A DNA stretch of 64,000 nt from Saturnia japonica (lineage: Eukaryota > Arthropoda > Insecta > Lepidoptera > Saturniidae), in contig CM065323.1 of NCBI GenBank assembly GCA_033032175.1, positions 2,728,001-2,792,000 of the forward strand, written 5' to 3'. A program made the translations under genes and the position numbers. How positions within the stretch are numbered: position 1 is the first letter of the stretch; the number at the start of each line of letters is the position of its first letter. The notes below the pieces were generated by a model, which searched no databases, was not told where the DNA came from, and saw nothing but the letters and a program-made list of their open reading frames with translations. Of this stretch, positions 57,501 to 64,000 are shown in pieces.

Positions 57501-59830
57501 GGGAACCGCGTTATGATAGGTTTTCTTTCGAAGTGGCTCCTTGCGCTGAAGTATGTACGAAGCGAACCATTTTGTCCGCAGTAGCCAGGTTGTGGGATGT
57601 TCTAGGGTTAGCAGCTCCAGTGATTCTGTATGCCAAATTACTTCTTCGTGATCTTTGGGCATTAAAGATAGATTGGGACGAGCCACCTCCAAGTAACATC
57701 GTTAATAACTGGACTAGATTTAAGACGGAGTTGCAGTTGTTGATGAAATTATCTATACCGCGACACATTGGTGTTGTGAAGAACGGTGTTGTCACTCTTC
57801 TTGCCTTTTCGGATGCCAGCGAGAAGGCGTATGGTGCTGCAGTATACATGCATTGCCAGATCTCCAATAAGATCAGTGTAAATCTATTGTGCGCAAAGTC
57901 GCGTGTGGCACCTCTCAAGACTGTATCTATAGCTCGTCTTGAGTTGTGTGCTGCTTTGTTGATGTCAAAGTTGGTAAGAGTGGTTTTAAACAGTTATGTC
58001 GATCGTTGTGAAATAAATCGCATTTTTGCTTTCACGGATTCCACGGTTGCGTTGCACTGGATCCATTCAAGTCCACATAGATGGAAAACTTTTGTGGCGA
58101 ATCGTATAGCTAAAATACATGATAATTTGTCACCATCCCATTTTTTTCATATACCTGGGAAGGATAATCCAAGTGATTGTCTGTCACGTGGTCTCACCCC
58201 AACTCAACTTCTTGAACACCAGTTGTGGTTCAATGGCCCTCCTTGGATACAGAAGGAGTCGTCTAAATGGCCTATTGAACCTTTTAAGAAGGACACTGAT
58301 GTAGCCGTTCTGGAAGCTAAAACCGTGTCTATGACGGCAGTCGTGCTACCAGAACCGTTGCTTTATACGTTGTCACAAAGGGTATCATCTTGGCCCAAGT
58401 TGCTTCGTATCGTCGTATACGTGCTCAGATTTGTGAGGAAATTGAATTCGAAGGGTATTCCTAATACAGAAGACTTGGATCAAGCTGAAGTAGCGGTCAT
58501 TAGTGTACTGCAAACTGTACATTTTGCTGACACGATAAGTGCTATTCGGGCTGGTAAATTGTATTCCAAGTCCCTTCAGAAATTGAGACCGTTTCTGGTA
58601 GATGGAGTTTTGCGGGTAGGGGGTAGGTTAGAAAATGCAGACCTTACTTTTGATCATAAGCATCCGATTGTATTGCCGCGGAAAGATCACGTAGTTAACC
58701 TTATTATTGATTATACTCACCGCAAACACTGTCATGCTGGTCCGCATCTGCTTTTGTCCATTTTAAGACACCGTTTTTGGATTTTAGCGGGGCGAAATAT
58801 CGTTCGATCTCGTGTTCATTTATGTAATATTTGCTTTAGGGCTCGCCCTAGAAATTGCACTCCTCCGGTGATGGCTGATCTGCCTGCGTGTAGGTTGCAA
58901 GTTTCAAAACCGTTTTCTCACACCGGACTTGATTATTGCGGTCCCATAAATATTACTTTAACCCGTAAACGAGGTGTTAGAAGCCAAAAAGCTTACATCT
59001 GTGTTTTTGTATGTCTAACTACTAGGGCCGTACATGTAGAATTAGTCCCAGATTTGAGCACGGAGGCTTTTCTTAACGCGTTAAAGAGGTTTCTAGGTCG
59101 ACGTGGACCTGTAGATAAACTGTTTTCTGATAACGGTACGAATTTCGTTGGTGCTCGGGCATATTTGAATGAGATTTATACCTTTTTGCGAACTCAATCA
59201 CATACTAAACAATGGGATACTGAGTTGTCTATTCAAAGAATTCAATGGCAAATGATTCCGCCTAATGCCCCGCATTTTGGTGGTGGATGGGAAGCCACAG
59301 TAAAATCGTTTAAGACTCATTTGTTTCGTGTGATTGGAGTTCAGATACTCACTTATGAGGAGCTTTTAACCGTACTGATTCAGATTGAAGCCGTATTAAA
59401 TTCTAGGCCATTAGGACAGGCGTTAAGTTCTGACCCGTCGGAACCTGTAGCATTGACCCCGGCGCACTTTTTACACACCGTACCGTTGGGTTCGCTTCCA
59501 TCCGTACCAATTACGGACAATATTGATAAGCTACGTTCGCGGTTCTTATTAATTGACAAGCTCGTACAGTCTTACTGGAGTAGATGGAGTGAGGAATATC
59601 TAAATACTCTACAAGCTCGGCAAAAATGGTTGACAGACAGTAACCCAATAAAGAAGGGCACCGTGGTTTTGATCATGAAAAATAATACCGCTCCATTACA
59701 TTGGCCATTGGGCATTATCCAGGAAACATATCCTGGATCTGATCGTCGAACACGAGTCGTTCTTGTTAAGACTAAGGGAGGAATGCTTAAGCGTGCAGTG
59801 GTTCGTTTATGTCCACTGCCGTCTCAATAA
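54566..59830 (+). CDS. BEL2 Gag-Pol polyprotein (1754 aa, intact)
   Basis: ATG 54566 opens an uninterrupted frame. The Gag region has KLPSIELPKFDGNLKAWPMF (about residues 120-140). CCHC knuckles start at about residues 338, 373 and 392. The retropepsin-type site is LIDSGS (Asp494). Reverse transcriptase has DVRQMYLQL and YMDD at 909-912. RNase H includes FSDASEKAYG and FTDS (Asp1158). The integrase H2C2 finger (HRKHCHAG ... CNIC) precedes the triad Asp1456, Asp1522 and Glu1576 in GGGWE. The C-terminal domain contains SRPLG and TPAHFLHTV. All catalytic residues I looked for are present. The frame continues through the place where BEL1 has its stop, and ends at TAA 59830. Confidence 0.97.
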   Translation: MAEERKLKLKIKYSETVLQSYFAQIQSMYDCSLAMKTEIEEASFLVSTFNLPTLRSEFMDKLEEWNMARMELDAQYEPSFKKGEAFEDLYTRLQDKINSLKSKKVTRVHDTVKSPKIKLPSIELPKFDGNLKAWPMFIECFNNTIHNNIQLSYAEKVYYLCGQLTGKALESIAGLSPTGENYELIYTTLVDRYQDVRSLATAYLNEIFNLKKIQTPSVDGLNTFIDRFSVSVTAFEKLNIEDKLDFIYLYLALNKVDSETARLFENSVRDTKVPLYRSFVKFVKEQAKIWERTGLGSNAGEKYSFRSNNARVPMTFKPVPVPGKPIKSLVTASDGALCPMCKVASHDYFSKCTEFLKLSSKERYNIVKKNNGCVTCLSVRHRSPACNSKNSCGSCQSRSHHTLLHFPSAQSSTSLMVSSDSRSDKHGVDLVTRAVGAVGMDNVSNAGVSLCSMHSAKAHDSSRDARSFTVLLATARVRVVDPQGVSHIVRCLIDSGSQNHFITSRSCERLSLSLHQPEFPVTVHGFGGGVNRVQGVTELEFTSRFDNRVAFRIRPLVVDSITNELPTSRVDTSMLSYLSSVPLADNAFHVPGEVEMLIGAQLFPQLLLTGRVHGPSGMPDAIQTSLGFIIMGKVPTLTVSKSSRTATYCTFAELQMHDAVSKFWQLEEVPSSTSASLSKEEQECEDIYKSTTTRDASGSYTVALPFKVNPTELGSSLNIAQKRFFALERKLQASPPLRKAYDDVIKEYLETGYLFPISKYDEFSEDAGYVIPHHCIVRDDKVTTKLRIVLDASAQTDKGRSLNDMLHAGPNLQGDIFTLLLNFRLFSVAFCADVRQMYLQLRVHSQFCKYLQVLYRFNPNDQLQIFQFNRVCFGLTSSPFLALRTIHQLCEDEKINFPLAAQVIKNGLYMDDVISSEESVTAATEMALQLIGMFKAGGFDLMKWSSNSPGLISQIPETQLHPHVHSFDDGGQKILGVKWEPRYDRFSFEVAPCAEVCTKRTILSAVARLWDVLGLAAPVILYAKLLLRDLWALKIDWDEPPPSNIVNNWTRFKTELQLLMKLSIPRHIGVVKNGVVTLLAFSDASEKAYGAAVYMHCQISNKISVNLLCAKSRVAPLKTVSIARLELCAALLMSKLVRVVLNSYVDRCEINRIFAFTDSTVALHWIHSSPHRWKTFVANRIAKIHDNLSPSHFFHIPGKDNPSDCLSRGLTPTQLLEHQLWFNGPPWIQKESSKWPIEPFKKDTDVAVLEAKTVSMTAVVLPEPLLYTLSQRVSSWPKLLRIVVYVLRFVRKLNSKGIPNTEDLDQAEVAVISVLQTVHFADTISAIRAGKLYSKSLQKLRPFLVDGVLRVGGRLENADLTFDHKHPIVLPRKDHVVNLIIDYTHRKHCHAGPHLLLSILRHRFWILAGRNIVRSRVHLCNICFRARPRNCTPPVMADLPACRLQVSKPFSHTGLDYCGPINITLTRKRGVRSQKAYICVFVCLTTRAVHVELVPDLSTEAFLNALKRFLGRRGPVDKLFSDNGTNFVGARAYLNEIYTFLRTQSHTKQWDTELSIQRIQWQMIPPNAPHFGGGWEATVKSFKTHLFRVIGVQILTYEELLTVLIQIEAVLNSRPLGQALSSDPSEPVALTPAHFLHTVPLGSLPSVPITDNIDKLRSRFLLIDKLVQSYWSRWSEEYLNTLQARQKWLTDSNPIKKGTVVLIMKNNTAPLHWPLGIIQETYPGSDRRTRVVLVKTKGGMLKRAVVRLCPLPSQ
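57369..57380 (+). promoter_or_regulatory. candidate central priming tract in BEL2
   Basis: AAGCCGGGGGCT is identical to the 12 bases at 60054-60065 beside the 3' LTR. It sits in the codons for Lys-Ala-Gly-Gly-Phe of reverse transcriptase, the homologous position to the BEL1 internal tract. Function as a second plus-strand primer is inference. Confidence 0.4.
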
Positions 59831-60053
59831 GTTAAGATGTATGCTGGATTGAAAACAGATACTTATTTATGTAGTTTAGGTAGATTAATTTATAATTTTA
59901 TTCCCATTTCTTTATTTAGTTATTATTACATTATTTTATTAATTTTAACTTCTAAACTTCCTCATGTTATGAGAATTTATGACATGATAGGCTTTTCTAG
60001 CTCATGTGTCATTGGTACTTTATTTTTATACTCTATTGAAAGGAATCCCTTTC

Positions 60054-60066
60054 AAGCCGGGGGCTA
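60054..60066 (+). promoter_or_regulatory. BEL2 plus-strand priming tract (PPT-like)
   Basis: AAGCCGGGGGCTA abuts the TG of the 3' LTR exactly as the equivalent tract does in BEL1, though the neighbouring non-coding sequences of the two elements are unrelated. Confidence 0.7.
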
Positions 60067-60581
60067 TGTTTGGGCCAAATAATGCGTGGTTGTCAGGGTT
60101 TCCTATCCTGGTAGGGGTTGGCTATGAGCTCGCTCAAATGACTCGCATCCAGTCGTCGGTATGCGTGCGCGTGAGAACCCCGGCGACGCGCACCGCGGTT
60201 TGAACACTATGAGTCGTCGTGCAGTCGAGTTACCGCTGCCGCCATATTTGTTTGTGGTGTTATACGAAAAAACTGCCTTTAATTATTATTAAGGTTAATT
60301 GCGTGATAAATCAAGGTGTAAAAAACTATATACTAGAGAAGCGTCGGGACAAACGTTTTCGGGTGTGAGTTTCGAGTGGAAAAGAGTCGCCGGCCAGCTA
60401 CGTGACTATCGACTCGGTGCAGCGCTGAAAACCTCCAGGTGAGTGGGCTTTACTGCTACATTCTTGCTGGGGTAGGTGAATCCGCAACCACGCATAAACA
60501 GTGCACTCAAAACCCCAGGCGTCTGATCTGGGAATATTTTACCCATCCGGACATCGGTAGGTTTAGCCGGTGGCCGGAACA
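60067..60581 (+). repeat. BEL2 3' LTR
   Basis: 515 bp, a copy of 53246-53760 with about eight substitutions, followed by the AATAC target duplication. Confidence 0.96.
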
Positions 60582-60586
60582 AATAC

Positions 60587-61030
60587 CTTAGAACCTAAAT
60601 TGAATAAAGCCACTAGATTTTGACGCATCGCGTTTACGGTTTGAATATAAAATCCACAATGCATCTTTCCGAAACCCTTTTACGGTTCCTTTTAACCGCT
60701 GTTTCCGTTCCTAAATGACGGTTAAACGCTAGGGTCCGAGCAATATATCTCGTCCCCGGGCTCAGCCGCATCGACTTGCTTCGTAAAGATACCGATCCTG
60801 ATCTGTCTTCACATGAACTTATTTATAACATAACTTACTTGTGTTTCCGACGTCGTCCACAAGAATACTATGATTCACAGGAACTATTGTTTTTTTATTT
60901 TTGCACAGTAAAGTCACGGCATTGTATAGGATTGAAAGCATAATGCAATCCTAAAGGATTAATCAATACTAATAAAGCATCTAAAAAATATAAAAACTCC
61001 CTACACAAATATCCTATTCCTTGAACAATT
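60587..61030. other. LINE tail remnant, then nothing recognised
   Basis: CCTAAATTGAATAAAG at about 60593 matches the LINE 3' end at 36219-36234. The remainder holds no gene. Confidence 0.5.
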
Positions 61031-61094
61031 TCAATGTGCCCAAACACGATACCTCTTGTTCGGAACCGGGGTCTGACAGCGCAGGTTGTCTATG

Positions 61095-61462
61095 TTTTTC
61101 TTGCTCTATATATCTTCGCGCTTGACAGCTGTCAGCTGTCACTTACTACTTTCTTGCTTGCTGGACTCCACGCCGCTTGCACTTTTTGTGATTTTTCGAG
61201 AAACTGTCGTGATAATTTTGTTAAAGAATCTCTTGTGATTGTTTGATTGAAATGTATTGGGCCTTTTTCATTTTGTTGCGGCCGTTTATAAAATTGTGAT
61301 AAATCATAAACTTGTAATCTCGCCACCAGAAGAATTGTTGAGAGAAGCGGTGAGGAATGACAACTTGATCGACTGCAGACTAGACGTATTCCCGCCTTCT
61401 CCTTTGACTGATGCGGGTGAATTGTGGAGCTTCTCTCGTCAGCATAGGCGCTAACACTGGTG
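61095..61462 (+). promoter_or_regulatory. possible host promoter and first exon
   Basis: CTATATATC (about 61106) is followed by overlapping E-box palindromes (TGACAGCTGTCA at 61123-61134 and a second CAGCTG at 61133-61138). A strong splice-donor match ACACTG|GTGAGTAA lies near 61457. The 65-codon frame between (61257-61454) has no known motif and ends before the donor, so the region would be a 5'-untranslated exon if real. An unrecognised solo LTR is an alternative, but the flanks show no target duplication. Confidence 0.25.
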
Positions 61463-61469
61463 AGTAATT

Positions 61470-62425
61470 TGTATTGTAAATTTATAAGCCTTGCGAAACC
61501 TGCAGGCAATTTGTGTGTCATACCAAACTCCATCGAGGGTTCAGATGATGAAGTCTTCTACTACACTTAATATTTAATCCCTGAACACTTGATGGAGAGA
61601 CAACACACCTCTGCTGTAAGTTAGTGAAGAGTTTTACAGATTCCAGATCAAGGTCTGTACCAAATTTTGACTTGATCATACCTGTGAAAGATGCGCGCAT
61701 TCAATCCTCAATTAGAAAAAAGTTGATAATCTGCAAACGGGTGAATAGATTTTCTTGAAGCATAGCAAAGGACACTATCGATCATGTCAACTTCTAAACA
61801 AAAAATACTATAAATCAAAATCGTTTCTACCGTGTGGAAGCTATCATAGCACAGACAGATACATTCAAAATTACAGGCACACTTTCACAAAATGAAAATG
61901 TTTATACAATTTGTTGTAATTCTCTATAGCGCTTCACTACAAATTTATCTCAAGTTAATTTAGTGCGAGGATAATAATGGCAACACGTAAGCTAAAAAAT
62001 GGGACAGGCTTGAGCCAGGCCAGCGTGCAAAAATATGGTGATGCAAACATGGTATGATTTCATCCCTGTTTTTTTAAATGATCCCAAGGTAATTTGTACA
62101 AAAAATATGACATATTTGAAAAAGGAAAATAAACTGAAGGTTACGTAAGAAGATGAATCGTTGTTGATAAGTAGCTTAATTCATTTCAAAAAGCTATTTT
62201 TTGTGCGGTGCGGTGGTTGTGCTCCTATAAAGCACAAGGAGTTAAGTGATGGGGGGCATTCTACTTTTAGTGTCGTATTGAGACGTAGCTCTGTCCGTGT
62301 AATGGGTCATTATGTAAACTGTAAAAAAGTACACTTTTTGTGTAATATTTCTTTATAACGTACCTACCCAGTCAAGACCATAATTCCATGATTTTCATAC
62401 CTTTCTTCCAATTGACTATACTGGT
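61470..62425. other. no gene recognised
   Basis: Non-coding. At 62425-62465 a reverse-strand GGTGAAGCAGTAAAGGC resembles the jockey 3' end, too short to be sure. Confidence 0.45.
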
Positions 62426-62499
62426 GGCTAAAATGCCTTTACTGCTTCACCGGGCTTGTACACAATAATAAAAACTATGTAGGTATTTATAATAAACCG

Positions 62500-63972
62500 T
62501 AGGGATGTTCGATATACATCGATGCATCGAATTCACTCGATGTTTATAGTACGATGCATCGAATCGATCCGATGCTTTGAAAAACTGTTGATGTACTCGG
62601 TATATCGATTTATTTTCATAAAACATGGGATCAATTGTAACCAGTTATTGATTATACCTATTTATTACTGTTCCAGTTGATCTCGAACAATAGGGTAAAT
62701 ACATGTTTTTTAAATATTTTAATTGACGCCTTATATCGTTACATAATAGTAAAATATGTCGGTAAAAAAAAATTAGGGTGTGCGTGTAACCTTTACGTGC
62801 GATTGAATTGAATCTGCTGAGTCCGCTCGCAGCTCGAAACCCGACCGCGAAGCGACGCTTGCGCTGGCAGGGTCGCCATGCAGTGTGCGGGTTGCGGGAG
62901 GCGATAAATGAGTATAAACACGTGTACGTTTGACAAATGGTTTATTACGACTGACTTACAATTAATACATATCTTACACCACTACACTTTGGCGTTGACG
63001 GAATATATCACTTAAATGATTAAATTTTATTATTGAATGTCACAATCGTCAGAAAATTTATTAATAATTTATTTATTACAAAAGTAATCAATAAACAAGT
63101 ATTTTTAGAGATTTTCAAAAAAAATTGCAATTTAAAATATTTTTTTTAAACTTGAATTTTTATTCACTTTGCTATTCACAATTGATCCGTTTGAAAATAT
63201 TGGAAATAAATAATCCTAATTGATTATTTTATTTGCCACTAGCTGGCGTATAAGTCAAGAAGCGTGGAGTATATGACATATACTTACTACCAATCCAAGT
63301 TATTATTTTTGAATACCGGAAACTATGTAAGCGTAACTTCCGTCAGAAAAAAATCTGAGTTACTCCCTAGTCGCGCCTAAAGAAGTTTTACTTCATAAAT
63401 CTATTTTAGTTTAATAAAAAAAAAGTTTTAATCGCATTTTGGGCACTTTAAACTGTCGTCATTTTGGCGTGCTATCGTGACGTCATAGTATTGCCTCACA
63501 ACACCAACACAATTAAACGTTGTTACGAATACTGTGTACTGTATTCATCATTATTTTTTATTTTAAACCTTTTATTTTATAGACAATGTATGATAGCAGG
63601 CATTCTGTGGAAATGCCTCTGTATTTTTTTAATGAACAATCACTGAATTAGCTAAGGTTTGCATGAAATATCGTTTTTTTTTTCTCTTAGTTACATAGAT
63701 TCCTTGAACATCCTTTAACACACAACAGGCGTGCCGACAAGAAAAGTGATGTTGTAGGAGTAATAAATAATTAAAACTTGTTATTTCTTTGTATGGAGTA
63801 ATTTGGAGTGTCAGGGGGCTGACTACAGCTTTGTGATGCAATGTTAGAAAAAATACTCGATTTTGAGAAAACATCGATGTTTCTAACCTATGCATCGGAA
63901 AATATCGATGCATTATCTCGATGTATTGCATCGAAAAAAAACATCGATGTATTTTCTAAGTGAACATCCCTA
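62500..63972. mobile_element. non-autonomous hAT-like DNA transposon
   Basis: Inverted ends TAGGGATGTTC (62500-62510) and GAACATCCCTA (63962-63972) enclose 1473 bp, flanked by ATAAACCG (62492-62499) and ATAAACTG (63973-63980), an 8-bp target duplication with one mismatch as expected for hAT. Both subterminal regions are packed with CATCGATG and GATGCATCG motifs (62516-62600 and 63860-63955), typical of transposase-binding repeats. No transposase frame is present, so it would need a helper element. Confidence 0.85.
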
Positions 63973-64000
63973 ATAAACTGTACTTACAACTGCTAGTGGC

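Larger units (their letters stand above)
53246..60581 (+). mobile_element. complete BEL/Pao LTR retrotransposon (BEL2), apparently intact
   Basis: The 7336-bp element has 515-bp LTRs (TG...CA), AATAC target duplications at 53241-53245 and 60582-60586, an 805-bp leader and a single uninterrupted Gag-Pol frame. I count about eight differences between the LTRs (about 1.6%), so it is older than BEL1 yet better preserved in coding capacity. It may be autonomous. The protein is clearly related to BEL1 but from a different family; LTRs and leader do not resemble each other. Confidence 0.97.

Noticed and set aside
61034..61455. Possible solo LTR starting TGTGCCC and ending GCTAACA
   Set aside because: The five bases on each side differ (TTCAA and CTGGT), and there is no second copy in the window.
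1..64000. tRNA genes, CRISPR arrays, telomeric TTAGG arrays, baculovirus or bacterial genes
   Set aside because: I looked for a T-loop GGTTCGAATCC-type box with paired arms, regularly spaced short repeats, TTAGG runs and typical non-insect gene families, and saw none that held up.

Overview
The window reads as nuclear DNA of an insect, most likely a moth or butterfly. It is AT-rich and dominated by nested transposable elements: BEL/Pao LTR retrotransposons, a jockey-type LINE, several mariner-like elements, and many copies of short repeats of a kind I recall from Lepidoptera. The species cannot be named from the sequence. I found no host protein-coding gene that I can defend. At most there are two candidate promoter/first-exon signals, near 18.7 kb and 61.1 kb.

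Layout. 1-1.1 kb: an old interspersed repeat. 1.17-8.15 kb: a complete BEL/Pao element (BEL1) with 409-bp LTRs, an ATAGT target duplication and one internal stop in its polyprotein. 8.2-27.7 kb: mostly non-coding DNA with degenerate LINE tails, a Helitron-like repeat family, and a dead mariner (24.73-26.01 kb) nested in one Helitron-like copy. 27.7-34.4 kb: a direct tandem duplication of a repeat cluster. Its first copy is split by a 5'-truncated jockey LINE (28.39-31.19 kb) with a 44-A tail and a 12-bp target duplication; its second copy carries a 93-bp minisatellite expanded to seven units. 34.4-43.2 kb: more LINE and Helitron-like remnants, with a DD41D mariner-like element (37.27-38.56 kb) nested in one of them. 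44.0-48.3 kb: two direct copies of a 1.25-kb block flanking a nearly intact cecropia-type mariner transposase gene. 53.25-60.58 kb: a second complete BEL/Pao element (BEL2) with 515-bp LTRs, an AATAC target duplication and an uninterrupted 1754-codon polyprotein. 62.50-63.97 kb: a non-autonomous hAT-like element with 8-bp target duplications.

The genes present are those of selfish elements. Each BEL/Pao polyprotein carries Gag, zinc knuckles, aspartic protease, reverse transcriptase, RNase H and integrase for copy-and-paste transposition. The jockey remnant keeps its reverse transcriptase but has lost its 5' part. The mariner-like genes encode cut-and-paste DDD transposases, mostly broken.

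The most interesting observation is that both BEL/Pao elements carry, inside the reverse-transcriptase coding region at about 56-57% of element length, a 12-base copy of their own 3' plus-strand priming tract. This is a candidate central polypurine tract. The other notable signals are a CCGCTT hexamer strongly over-represented along BEL1, the 93-bp satellite expansion, and the duplicated block with a shared endpoint.
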